Source: Kofleriaceae bacterium
GTDB lineage: Bacteria > Myxococcota_A > Polyangia > Haliangiales > Haliangiaceae
NCBI GenBank assembly: GCA_020633495.1
Contig: JACKDR010000003.1
Location: 372,001 to 436,000, forward strand
Length of the DNA stretch: 64,000 bases
Direction: 5' to 3'
Under the pieces are notes generated by a model, which saw only the letters and a program-made list of their open reading frames with translations, had not been told where the DNA came from and made no database searches. The position numbers were made by a program, and so were the translations under genes. Below, piece after piece: positions 43,014-50,748 of this stretch; the first letter of the stretch is position 1, and each line of letters begins with the position of its first letter.

Positions 43014-43540
43014 CGGCGCACGGTGGCGCGCGGGACCTGGCCGACCGGGCGGAACCGCCGGCGCAGCTGGCGCTCGATCGCGAGGTAGGTCGGCGCCGCG
43101 ATCAGCAACGGCGCGACCAGCGCGGCCAGCGCGAGGCGGCTGCTGACGATCCCGGCACGGTCGAAGGCCGCCATGAGGCCGGCGACCGTGAGCAGCGTGG
43201 CGAACATCGTCGCCAGCACGACGCCGGTGATCAGCCAGCCGCGCCGACCGGCGCCGGCCCGCCACTCGCGGTCGCACTCGTAGCAGAAGCGCTCGGCGCC
43301 GCGCGGCCGGTGGTCCTCGCAGCCGGCGCGGTCGCAGGCCCGGCACCGGTAGCGCGTGGCCTCGTCGCAGTAGGCGCACCGCGCCGGGTCGAACGCGCGA
43401 TCGACCAGCGGCGGGTCGGGTCGCGGCGGCAGGTCCAGGCCGAGCCGGAGGCGCTCGCGCCGATCGCGGCGGCCGGCCACGACGGCCAGCACGACGGCCA
43501 TGCCGGCGGCCAGGAGCGTGCCGAGGATCGCGACGAGCAC
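43010..43540 (-). CDS. Zinc-motif membrane protein (RING/B-box-like cysteines)
   Basis: A 176-residue membrane protein. It starts with a hydrophobic segment (VLVAILGTLLAAGMAVVLAVV), then a cytosolic cysteine-rich loop at about 55-90 (CAYCDEATRYRCRACDRAGC, CYECDREW) that looks like a zinc-binding knuckle of the B-box or rubredoxin-like kind. Two more membrane segments follow (WLITGVVLATMFATLLTVAGL and ALAALVAPLLIAAPTYLA). The function is unknown. GTG 43540 is six bases after a TACGGT element. It is divergent from the expansin-like gene and shares a hairpin terminator with the lipoprotein at 42423. Confidence 0.7.
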   Translation of the reverse strand: MLVAILGTLLAAGMAVVLAVVAGRRDRRERLRLGLDLPPRPDPPLVDRAFDPARCAYCDEATRYRCRACDRAGCEDHRPRGAERFCYECDREWRAGAGRRGWLITGVVLATMFATLLTVAGLMAAFDRAGIVSSRLALAALVAPLLIAAPTYLAIERQLRRRFRPVGQVPRATVRR

Positions 43541-43546
43541 GGGTTC

Positions 43547-43552
43547 ACCGTA
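43547..43552 (-). promoter_or_regulatory. -10 hexamer TACGGT for the zinc-motif membrane protein
   Basis: On the minus strand TACGGT is followed by GAACCC and GTG 43540. The same hexamer precedes the FadL-like gene (53086). Confidence 0.5.
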
Positions 43553-43625
43553 GCAGGACGAGCGCGAGGCAGGGGCGCGAACCGCGCCGCGCACCGTCGC
43601 CGTCGATCCGCCCCGCCGGCTCGGG

Positions 43626-43631
43626 TACGCT
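43626..43631 (+). promoter_or_regulatory. -10 hexamer TACGCT for the expansin-like gene
   Basis: TACGCT lies six bases before ATG 43638, without a ribosome-binding site. It is divergent from the TACGGT element on the other strand. Confidence 0.5.
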
Positions 43632-43637
43632 GGGACG

Positions 43638-44393
43638 ATGGCGCGTCACCTCGGCACGGTCGCGATCCTGGGCGTCGGGCTGGTCGCCGGCTGCGGCGGG
43701 CCCGGCGGCGGCGGCGGCGATGTCGATCCGCAGCCCGACGAGCTGGTCACCTACGGCGAGCCGTACACCGGCGGCGAGTTCCACCTCGGCCCGGTCGACT
43801 ACGAGGAGTCGCAGTGGCACAACGCGTGCGCGCCGGCGGGCGGCTACGCGTCGTCGATCCAGGCGGTCGAGGGGCCGTACCTCGCCGGGCTGTGGAACGG
43901 CATCCCCGACGTCGCCAGCTACTGCGACGCGTGCATCTACGTCACCACGGCGATGGGCAAGTCGGCGCTGCTGCGGGTCGTGACCTACGGCGACACCACG
44001 CCCAACAGCATCGACGTCAGCCCGGCCGCCTACGCGATCCTCGACAGCGGCGAGTACCCGCGCGCGATGACCTGGCAGTTCGCCGAGTGCAACGACACCG
44101 GGCCGGTGCGCTACGAGTTCCAGACCGGCTCGAACCCGTACTGGACCAGCCTGTGGGTCCGCAACGCGCGGGTGCCGCTGGCCGGCGTGTCGGTGACCAG
44201 CGCCAACCACGCCAGCCCGGTCGAGCTCGCGCGCGCCGGCGACGGCACGCTCACCGACGCCAGCGGCTTCGGCGAGGGCGAGTTCACGATCGAGCTGCGC
44301 GGCGTCGACGGCGCCACCGTCACCGACACCTTCGCGTGGCCCGCCGACGGCATCGCCGGGCAGCTGCTGGTCGGCGATGGCAACTTCCCGTAG
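43638..44393 (+). CDS. Expansin-like lipoprotein
   Basis: A 251-residue exported lipoprotein with lipobox LVAGC (Cys about 19) and a short Gly-rich linker. The body resembles bacterial expansins: a double-psi beta-barrel part (about 38-150, with YCDACIYVTTAMGKSALLRV and a SIDVSPAAYAIL helix where expansins have DLSPEAF), joined to a CBM63-like domain (YWTSLWVRNARVPLAGVSV, GEGEFTIELRGVDG). Expansins loosen cellulose or peptidoglycan without hydrolysis, so this protein may act on plant or bacterial cell walls. The usual catalytic Asp of the barrel is present in the SIDVSP segment. Family placement is moderately secure. Confidence 0.65.
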   Translation: MARHLGTVAILGVGLVAGCGGPGGGGGDVDPQPDELVTYGEPYTGGEFHLGPVDYEESQWHNACAPAGGYASSIQAVEGPYLAGLWNGIPDVASYCDACIYVTTAMGKSALLRVVTYGDTTPNSIDVSPAAYAILDSGEYPRAMTWQFAECNDTGPVRYEFQTGSNPYWTSLWVRNARVPLAGVSVTSANHASPVELARAGDGTLTDASGFGEGEFTIELRGVDGATVTDTFAWPADGIAGQLLVGDGNFP

Positions 44394-44453
44394 CGCGGCG
44401 GGCGCGCGCGTGCGTCGCCGCCGCCGCGTCGATCCGTGGGACACTCCTCTGCG

Positions 44454-45017
44454 ATGCGTGCGCTGGCGATGGTCGCGTCGGTCGTGTTCCTCACCGCGGG
44501 CTGCGAGCGGCGCTCGACCGCTCCCGCCGCGTCGCCGGGGGATGGCCACCCGGCCGCGGTCACGACGGCGATCGACGCCGGCGGCGCGGCGTCGGACGCC
44601 GCGCCGGTGGACCTCGCGCTCGGGCGCTGGGAGCTCGGCTACCACCGGTTCTGCGTCGAGGTCTTCGCCGACCACACGATCGAGGTCGCGGTCCAGGGCG
44701 AGCGCGATCGCGAGCCGGTCCGCATCGGCGGGCGCTACCTCGCGGTGCCCACCGGGGCCGACGCCTACCGGGTCACGATCGCCAGCCCCGAGCTGCGCCA
44801 GAAGCAGCTGACCCGGTGCCGCAAGAGCTGGGCGGACATGCCGGTCCCCGAGCGCGAGCTGCTCGGCGTCGTCGCGCGGCGCGGCGAGCCGCTGACCCTG
44901 ACCCTGCGACCGTTCGACGACGGCGACCACCTCGAGGTCTGCGGCGCGCCCGGGCAGTGCGTCGTCCTCGATCGCAAGGAGCCGTCCGGCCGCGACACCG
45001 CGCTCGACGAGCGGTGA
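44454..45017 (+). CDS. Hypothetical lipoprotein
   Basis: A 187-residue exported lipoprotein: MRALAMVASVVFLTAGC gives a lipobox (Cys 17), followed by an Ala/Asp linker to about residue 50. The mature domain has RWELGYHRFCVEVF, IRVGG-like strand IGGRYLAVPTG and LTLTLRPFDDG with three cysteines that may pair. The family is not recognised. GTGA at 45014-45017 couples it to a 53-residue ORF. A GACACT hexamer eight bases before ATG 44454 is a weak promoter candidate. Confidence 0.65.
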   Translation: MRALAMVASVVFLTAGCERRSTAPAASPGDGHPAAVTTAIDAGGAASDAAPVDLALGRWELGYHRFCVEVFADHTIEVAVQGERDREPVRIGGRYLAVPTGADAYRVTIASPELRQKQLTRCRKSWADMPVPERELLGVVARRGEPLTLTLRPFDDGDHLEVCGAPGQCVVLDRKEPSGRDTALDER

Positions 45018-45175
45018 CCGTCGAGGCCGAGGTCGACGTCGATCGCCACCTGACGGTGAAGGCGCGCACCGAGCTGGGGCGCGCGGCGTACGCACCGGCG
45101 GCGACGGGCCTCGAGCGGCCGGCGTGGGCCAGCGAGAGCCTCGTGCTGCTCGCGGTCCACGCCGGCGAGCGATGA
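45014..45175 (+). CDS. Small ORF coupled to the lipoprotein at 44454
   Basis: Fifty-three codons from GTG 45014, which overlaps the upstream TGA as GTGA, to TGA 45173-45175. Third codon positions are nearly all G or C, as in the real genes here. The peptide begins VTVEAEVDVDRHLTVKARTE and is not recognised; an Ala/Leu stretch near the end is mildly hydrophobic. It may be a real small protein, or the displaced end of the upstream gene after an indel. Confidence 0.4.
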   Translation: MTVEAEVDVDRHLTVKARTELGRAAYAPAATGLERPAWASESLVLLAVHAGER

Positions 45176-45203
45176 CGGTGCGCCGCGGTGACGTCGCCGT
45201 TTC

Positions 45204-45218
45204 GATGATTGTTTCATC
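45204..45218. promoter_or_regulatory. Inverted repeat GATGA-TTGTT-TCATC (possible operator)
   Basis: A perfect five-base inverted repeat around TTGTT, in a locally AT-rich region 80-94 bases before the gene at 45298. TTGTTT inside it could be a -35 for the TAAGCT at 45229-45234, with a short spacer. The combination suggests a regulated promoter. Confidence 0.3.
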
Positions 45219-45245
45219 TATCGAGGCGTAAGCTGGACGACTTAT

Positions 45246-45267
45246 CGGTCCACGGGGAAATGGACCG
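45246..45267 (+). other. Hairpin in the 5' leader of the cysteine-rich protein
   Basis: CGGTCCA and TGGACCG (seven pairs) enclose an eight-base loop, 31 bases before ATG 45298 and upstream of AGGAGG. It would form a stem-loop in the leader. No known riboswitch is recognised. Confidence 0.35.
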
Positions 45268-45297
45268 CCTGGATCCCAACACCTGGAGGAGGCTCGG

Positions 45298-45747
45298 ATG
45301 ATTCGATCGATGCGGAAGGTGGCCCTGGTGGCCGCGATGGCGACCGCGGCGGCGGCGCAGGCCGCGTGCGGTGGCGGCGGCGGCGTGTCCAGCGACGTCG
45401 ACGACTACATCACGGCGCTGGCGTCGTACGCCGACACGCTGTGCGGGTGCTTCGCCGAGTTCGGCTACAACACCAAGGACGAGTGCCTCGCCGACGCGTT
45501 CCAGGCCCCGACCGCGGCCGAGCGCGACTGCATCGTCGCCGCGTACGAGAGCGACAGCACCGCCGCCGACAACCTGTCGTGCCTGCTGTCGGTGCAGGCG
45601 ACCTACAACTCGTGCGTGGCGTCGTCGCTGGTGTGCACCGACGACACCTCGCTCGACGACTGCGACACCCAGGCCAGCGCCGCCGCCGAGAACTGCCCGG
45701 CGCTGCCCGCGGCGGTCGACACCGCGGTGCAGGACTGCTTCCAGTAG
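45298..45747 (+). CDS. Cysteine-rich secreted or lipid-anchored protein
   Basis: A 149-residue exported protein. The signal region MIRSMRKVALVAAMATAAAAQAAC is followed by a Gly run, and the Cys near 24 could be lipidated. The mature part is helical and has about nine cysteines spaced in CxC and C-x(10-15)-C patterns (LCGCFAEFGYN, CLLSVQATYNSCVASSLVC), suggesting disulfide-linked helices. The family is not recognised. Unlike most neighbours it has a full leader, with AGGAGG nine bases upstream, and inverted repeats further up, so it is probably specifically regulated. Confidence 0.75.
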   Translation: MIRSMRKVALVAAMATAAAAQAACGGGGGVSSDVDDYITALASYADTLCGCFAEFGYNTKDECLADAFQAPTAAERDCIVAAYESDSTAADNLSCLLSVQATYNSCVASSLVCTDDTSLDDCDTQASAAAENCPALPAAVDTAVQDCFQ

Positions 45748-45772
45748 GCGCCCCGGGCCGGCCTCGGCCGCG

Positions 45773-45778
45773 TATGCT
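45773..45778 (+). promoter_or_regulatory. -10 hexamer TATGCT and eight-codon leader ORF
   Basis: TATGCT lies ten bases before GTG 45789. This opens an eight-codon frame ending at TGA 45813-45815, which overlaps ATG 45812 of the main gene as ATGA. This is a third example of a mini-ORF coupled to its gene. Confidence 0.4.
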
Positions 45779-45811
45779 GGTCGCGAGCGTGATGCGACCG
45801 AGGCCCCGGCG

Positions 45812-47395
45812 ATGACGACCCCGCGCGCGCGGCCCCGGCCGCGACGCCACCGCGGCGGCCGCGGCGCGACGATCGCGCTCGGCGCCGTCGTCGCGCTGGT
45901 CGCGGTCGCGTCGGCGCCGCGGCCGGCCGCGGCGGTCCAGATCGAGTCGCCGGCGACCGCGCCGTGCCACGAGGAGCTGACTGTCGCGGCCGTGGTCGCG
46001 GCCGGCTTCCCCGATCGCGACGTCGCGCCCGCGCCGACCGAGGATCAGGCGCGCGCGATGGACGATCTGACGTTCCGGCTGCCGCGCCGCGACGTCTGGA
46101 CCCTGGCGCTGCTGATCGGCGTGCGCTCCAACGACCTCCGCGGGTTCTCGCCGATCGACGTCTCGGCGCTGGTGTCGGTCCACGACGACCCCGACGACCA
46201 GCAGGCGCACTGCCTGCGCGGCCCCGACGACGACGAGCCGGGCGGCGACCTCGGCGCGCTGGCCGCGTGCCGCGCGTTCATCCTCGACGAGCTCGCCGCC
46301 GGCGGCCTGCTCGACGACGACCTCGACCTCGCCGCCACCGAGGCGGTCGAGGTGTTCCTGGCGTTCCGCGGCCGGATCGCGCTCGACCTGCCGCGCTTCG
46401 CCTACCGGCTGGGCCGCGCGCTGCACGCGGTCGAGGACGGCTACTCGCACACGTTCCGCGATCCCGGCGGCGGCGAGGTCACCCACGTCCTCAACTGGAT
46501 CGACCACGCCGACGGCCACGGCGACGCCGGGCGCGACGGCTACCACCACGTCGGCGCCCTCGACGACTGCCGCCGCGACGACGGCCGCACGCGCCGGCGC
46601 GTCCAGCGGGCGACCGACGCCGCGGCCGCGCTGGTCGCCGCGATCGGCGATCCGGCGCCGGGGCGGCGCGCGCGGGTCGAGGCCGCGGTCGACGCCGCGC
46701 TGGCGGCGCGCGCCGGATGCGACGCCGGCAACCGCTACTGCGACGCCGAGGAGCTCGACGAGGAGGCCACGTACGGCTGCGCGATCGCCGGCGGCTCGAG
46801 CGCGTTCATGATCGTCGCGGTCGGCCTGTTCGTGGTGCGCCGCCGCCGCCGCGGCCTCACCGCGCGGACCGGGGCGGCGGCGGCGGCCGCGCTGCTCGCG
46901 CTCGGCCTGGCGGCGGCGCCGTCGCCCGCGGCCGCCGACGATCACGGGCACCTCGACGCCCGCCTGGCGGCGTCCAACGACGAGCCGTCGGTCGCGATGG
47001 TCACCGCGGCGGGCGTCGACCGCGGCCGCTACACCGTCGGCCTGGCCATCGAGTGGAACCCGTGGTTCTCGATCAGCGCCCGCCGCGCCGTCGCCGGCAC
47101 GTTCGACGCCTACGTCACGGTGAGCCGGCGCTGGTACGTGCGGCCCGAGCTGTCGCTGTACAGCCGGGTCGAGCTCGGCACCAGCACGATCCTGTTCCCC
47201 ACCGTCGGCGTCGATCGCTACAGCACCGGGATCTACGCCGGCGCCGTCTTCCTCGGGGTCCGGATCCCGCTGCGGCCCGGGCTCGACCTGACGCTGGACC
47301 CGTCGCACCTGGCGATGCCGATCCCGGCGCTGACCGGCATCCCGTACTACTACGGGCAGTGGCGCTTCGACGTCGGCGTCGAGGCGCGGCTGTAG
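45812..47395 (+). CDS. Zinc phospholipase C-like / beta-barrel fusion protein
   Basis: A 527-residue exported protein. A signal peptide (basic start, GATIALGAVVALVAVASAP, PAAA) precedes a domain with ALHAVEDGYSHTFRDP and HVLNWIDH, which resembles zinc-dependent phospholipase C proteins. Near residue 327 it has GCAIAGGSSAFMIVAVGLFV followed by RRRRR, a layout like the MYXO-CTERM anchor (Cys, hydrophobic span, Arg cluster). The frame does not stop there but continues with a second signal-like run (AAAAAALLALGLAAAPSPAAA) and a beta-rich, porin-like domain ending in GVEARL. Two genes may have fused, or an internal GTG start (about 46831) may release a second protein. Confidence 0.7.
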   Translation: MTTPRARPRPRRHRGGRGATIALGAVVALVAVASAPRPAAAVQIESPATAPCHEELTVAAVVAAGFPDRDVAPAPTEDQARAMDDLTFRLPRRDVWTLALLIGVRSNDLRGFSPIDVSALVSVHDDPDDQQAHCLRGPDDDEPGGDLGALAACRAFILDELAAGGLLDDDLDLAATEAVEVFLAFRGRIALDLPRFAYRLGRALHAVEDGYSHTFRDPGGGEVTHVLNWIDHADGHGDAGRDGYHHVGALDDCRRDDGRTRRRVQRATDAAAALVAAIGDPAPGRRARVEAAVDAALAARAGCDAGNRYCDAEELDEEATYGCAIAGGSSAFMIVAVGLFVVRRRRRGLTARTGAAAAAALLALGLAAAPSPAAADDHGHLDARLAASNDEPSVAMVTAAGVDRGRYTVGLAIEWNPWFSISARRAVAGTFDAYVTVSRRWYVRPELSLYSRVELGTSTILFPTVGVDRYSTGIYAGAVFLGVRIPLRPGLDLTLDPSHLAMPIPALTGIPYYYGQWRFDVGVEARL

Positions 47396-47460
47396 CAGGT
47401 CGTCGCCGATCTCCAGGTCCGGCGGGCCCGGCGGCGCCCGGTTCGGGGTCTACTGCCCAG

Positions 47461-47673
47461 ATGGGCAAGATCGACGACATGCGACGGCAGCGCGAGGCGC
47501 GGCTCGGCGGCGCCACCGACGACGGCGGCGCCGAGGCGGGCGACGGCGCCGACGCCACGACCGGGCGCTGCGTCGGGTGCGGCAAGGTCAAGGCGGTGCA
47601 GCAGGGGCTGGTGGTCGGCCACCAGAAGGGCCTGGGCAGCATGTGCCCGGGCTCGCGCAGGCCGCCGGCGTGA
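47461..47673 (+). CDS. Small zinc-knuckle protein
   Basis: A 70-residue protein with a basic N-terminal helix (MGKIDDMRRQREARLGG), a Gly/Asp linker and a short C-terminal region CVGCGKVKAVQQGLVVGHQK. The single CxxC motif plus a later His and Cys could bind zinc. It is not recognised, and no membrane or signal sequence is present. It lies 65 bases after the phospholipase-like gene. A TCTACT hexamer lies six bases before ATG 47461. Confidence 0.55.
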   Translation: MGKIDDMRRQREARLGGATDDGGAEAGDGADATTGRCVGCGKVKAVQQGLVVGHQKGLGSMCPGSRRPPA

Positions 47674-47700
47674 GGCGTTGTTAGGGCCCGTCACGCCGGC

Positions 47701-49407
47701 GTGATGATCGGCGCGCGATCCTCCGGGCGCCGCGCCATGGGCCCCGCCTCCCTCCCCCAGCCGATCTCGACGTTCGTCGGGCGCGCCGACGCGCGCGCGC
47801 GCCTCGGCGCGCTGCTCGCCGACCAGGTCGTCGTGCTGGTTTACGGCGTGGCCGGCATCGGCAAGACCGAGCTGTGCTACCGGGTCGCCGCCGACCTGCG
47901 CGCCGCCGGGCCACTCGCAGGCGTGCCGACCCGGCTGTGGCGCGCCACCGCCGGGGCCACGCTCGACGACGCGGTCGCCGGCCTGCGCGCGCTCGACCGG
48001 CGCGATCACGCGGTCGGTGACGATCACGCGCTCGACCTGCTGGTCGCCGAGCTCGAGGCCCGACCCACGCTGGTGCTGATCGACGACGCCCACGTCGCCG
48101 CGCCCGCGGCGATCGGGAGGCTGCTCGCGGTGCTGGCGCGGCACGTCACCCGCAGCCGCGTCCTGGTCACCTCGCGGGTCGACCTGGCGCTGCCCGGCGA
48201 CGCGCCGCCGCCGGCGATCCTCCGGGTCGAGCCGCTGGCCGCCGGCGAGATCGCCGAGCTCGGGGCCCGGGTCGGCGCGCTGCGCGGCGGCGCCGCGCCC
48301 GACGCCGCCGCGCTGTTCCGGCGCAGCGCCGGCTCGCCGTTCCGCGCGCTGCGCGCGATCGCGGCGCCGCTGGGCGAGGGTGGCGACGACGCCGGCGACC
48401 CCGACGACGCGCTGACCGCGGAGCTCGCGGCGCTGTCGACGGCGGCGCGCCACGCCCTGCTGGTCGCCGCGCTGGGCGCCGGGCGCTTGCACCCCGACGA
48501 GCTCGGCCTCGACCGCGCGGCGACGATCGAGCTGACCCGGCACTTCCTCCTCGACGTCGAGCGCGGCACCGCGATCGTCCACGATCTGATCCGCGACGCG
48601 CTGCTCGCTTCCACGCCGGCCGCGGCGCAGCGCCGCGCCCACCACGACGTCGCCACCGCGCTGCTGGCCCGCGACGACGCCCATCGCACGCCCCTCGACG
48701 GGGTCGCCGCGATCCACGCGCTGCTCGCCGCCGCCGCGCCCGCCGCGGCGTGGGACGCCTACCGGCGCCACGTCGAGGTCCTCGTCGCCGCCGGCGTCGC
48801 CCACCTGCTGCTCGACGCGCTGCGCGCGCTGCGCACCGCGCTGCCGGCGGCGCGCCTCGAGATCGACCTCGCGCGGGCCCAGACGCTGCTGGCCCGCGCG
48901 CGCGTCGCCGAGGCCCGCGCGCTGCTGGTGCGCGCGGCGCGGGTGCCCCGGGCCGGACCTCGGCGCGCTGCCTGCGCCTGCTCGGCACCGCGCAGGTGCG
49001 CGCGGGCCGCCTCGACCGCGCCGAGGACGCGTTCCGCGACGCCCTGGCCCGGGCCACGATGCCGCCGGCGCGCTTCCAGATCCTGGTCGAGATCGCCAAC
49101 GTCCGCTCGCTGCGCGGCGACGGCGACGCCGCTCGCGACGTGCTCGCCGAGGCGCGCCGCGCCCACCCGTCGCCGACGCCGCGCGAGCGGCGGCTGGCCC
49201 GCCACGCTCGCACCCTCAGCTGGGCCTACCAGCAGCGCTTCGCCGAGGCCGCCGCCACCGCCGCGCGCGGCCGCCCCGGCGGCGGCAACGGCGCGTTCGC
49301 GCTGCGTCTGCTCGAGCTCAACGCGCGCGCCGAGAGCGGCGACATCGCCGGGGCCCGTCGGGTCGCCGCCGCGCTGCGACCGCCGGCCGGCGAGGATCCG
49401 CGGCTGA
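47701..49407 (+). CDS. ATPase-TPR transcription regulator, N-terminal part (frameshifted)
   Basis: First frame of a long regulator gene. It starts at GTG 47701 or ATG 47704. A P-loop NTPase domain is clear: Walker A GVAGIGKTELC (about 52-62), Walker B LVLIDDAHV and an arginine-finger-like SRVLVTSRVDL sensor. A helical region continues to about residue 415 (ARALLVRAARVP). After that, near 48950, this frame is noise and coding continues in the +2 frame. The whole gene would encode about 1010 residues: NTPase, TPR helices and a C-terminal DNA-binding domain, like other SARP- or LuxR-like STAND regulators. Confidence 0.7.
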   Translation: MMIGARSSGRRAMGPASLPQPISTFVGRADARARLGALLADQVVVLVYGVAGIGKTELCYRVAADLRAAGPLAGVPTRLWRATAGATLDDAVAGLRALDRRDHAVGDDHALDLLVAELEARPTLVLIDDAHVAAPAAIGRLLAVLARHVTRSRVLVTSRVDLALPGDAPPPAILRVEPLAAGEIAELGARVGALRGGAAPDAAALFRRSAGSPFRALRAIAAPLGEGGDDAGDPDDALTAELAALSTAARHALLVAALGAGRLHPDELGLDRAATIELTRHFLLDVERGTAIVHDLIRDALLASTPAAAQRRAHHDVATALLARDDAHRTPLDGVAAIHALLAAAAPAAAWDAYRRHVEVLVAAGVAHLLLDALRALRTALPAARLEIDLARAQTLLARARVAEARALLVRAARVPRAGPRRAACACSAPRRCARAASTAPRTRSATPWPGPRCRRRASRSWSRSPTSARCAATATPLATCSPRRAAPTRRRRRASGGWPATLAPSAGPTSSASPRPPPPPRAAAPAAATARSRCVCSSSTRAPRAATSPGPVGSPPRCDRRPARIRG

Positions 49408-49865
49408 TCGCCCACGACGGCGCGCTGCGGGTGCTGGCCGGCGATCTGCGCGGTGGCCTGGCGCTGCTCGAGCGCCACCGCCGCGATCTCGAGGCCGGCG
49501 CCGAGCACACGTTCGCGCTGATGGCCGGCTTCTACCTCGGCGTCGCGTGCCTCGGCCTCGGCGATCACGATCGCGCCGCCCGCACCTTCGAGCGCACCGG
49601 CGCGCGCGCCCGCCAGACCGGCATGACCACGACCGCGGCGCAGAACCAGGCGCTGGCCGCGGTGGTCGCGCTCGACAGCGGCCGGCTCGACGCCGCGCGC
49701 GCCGAGGCCACCGCGCTGCGCGCCGCGCCGCGCACGCCGGTCTACGCGCGGTTCTGGGCCGCGGCGGTGCTGGCGCGGATCGCCGTGCTCGGCGGCGACC
49801 TGGCGGCGGCGCGCCAGCTCCTCGACGACGCGGTCGACGAGGCGCCGGGCGCGACCGCGACCCGA
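48955..49865 (+). pseudogene. Middle TPR segment of the frameshifted regulator
   Basis: The coding signal continues here in a second frame: LRLLGTAQVRAGRLDRAEDA, LVEIANVRSLRGDGDAARD, LALLERHRRDLEAGAEHT and YLGVACLGLGDHDRAARTFE are TPR-like helical pairs of about 36 residues. There is no independent start. The frame breaks again near 49865, then a 25-base piece reads in a third frame before the last segment. The limits given are approximate positions where the sensible frame changes. Confidence 0.5.
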
Positions 49866-50052
49866 TCTCGGCGTTCGGCGAGCTCGAGAGCGCGCCGAGG
49901 TCGAGCTGCTCGGCGGCGATCCCGGGCGCGCGCTCGGCCACGCCTCGGCGGCGGCGCACCGGTTCGGCAGCCTCGAGCGCCACCTGCTCGAGGCCCGCGC
50001 CCACGTCGCGATCGCGCTGGCGCTGGCGTCGACCGGCCAGGACGTCGATCGC

Positions 50053-50736
50053 GTGCTCGCCGGCCGCGCGCTGGCGGCGGCGCGCGCGCTCGCCGAGCCG
50101 GCCGGCTACGGCGGCGTGCAGGCGCGGATCGCGCTGGTCGACGCCGCCCTGCGTCGCGCCGGCGACGACGACGCCGGCGCGATCGCCACCCTCGACGCCG
50201 CGCTCGCGGTGGCGCCGACGCCGATGACGTCGCTCGACACCCAGCTCCTGCGGGCGGCGCGCGCCGGCCACGCCCCGGCCGGCCTGCCCGACGGCCTCGA
50301 ACGCCTGGTCGCCGCGCTCGGCTTCCGCGGCGCGCCGCGCTACCAGGTCCGCGGCCGCGACGGCCACGTCGCGGCCGCCAGCGTCGCGCGGGTGCCGGTC
50401 GGCGAGCACGACCTGGTCGTCGACCTGCCGCGCCACGCGATCGAGGCGCCGCTGCTGGGTCGCGGCGTCCGCGGCCACCCGGTGGGCTGCGCGCTGCTGG
50501 CCCAGCTGGTCGAGCACGATCCGGTCGGCGTCGGCGCCGAGCCGCTGTACCTCGGGGTCTGGCGCGGCCGCGAGTACCACCCGCTGCGCCACCGCAACAC
50601 CGTCTACGTCGGCATCAGCCGGCTGCGCCGCGCCCTCGCCGAGGTCCTGCCGGGCCGCACCGTGATCGAGACGACCCCGACCGGCTGGCGCCTGGCCCGG
50701 GGCGTGCGCGCCGTCGTCATCGACGTCGCGCCCTGA
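50053..50736 (+). CDS. C-terminal DNA-binding part of the frameshifted regulator
   Basis: The coding signal of this frame reaches back to about 49888, but the first start-like codon is GTG 50053. After more helices, the last 130 residues contain HDLVVDLPRHAIEAPLLG, HPVGCALLAQLVEHD and NTVYVGISRLRRALAEVLPG with TTPTGWRLA, the signature of an OmpR/BTAD-like winged helix (Trans_reg_C). This domain should bind DNA. The position after NTPase and TPR parts agrees with a signal-responsive transcription factor. Confidence 0.65.
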   Translation: MLAGRALAAARALAEPAGYGGVQARIALVDAALRRAGDDDAGAIATLDAALAVAPTPMTSLDTQLLRAARAGHAPAGLPDGLERLVAALGFRGAPRYQVRGRDGHVAAASVARVPVGEHDLVVDLPRHAIEAPLLGRGVRGHPVGCALLAQLVEHDPVGVGAEPLYLGVWRGREYHPLRHRNTVYVGISRLRRALAEVLPGRTVIETTPTGWRLARGVRAVVIDVAP

Positions 50737-50748
50737 CCCCGCGGCGCG

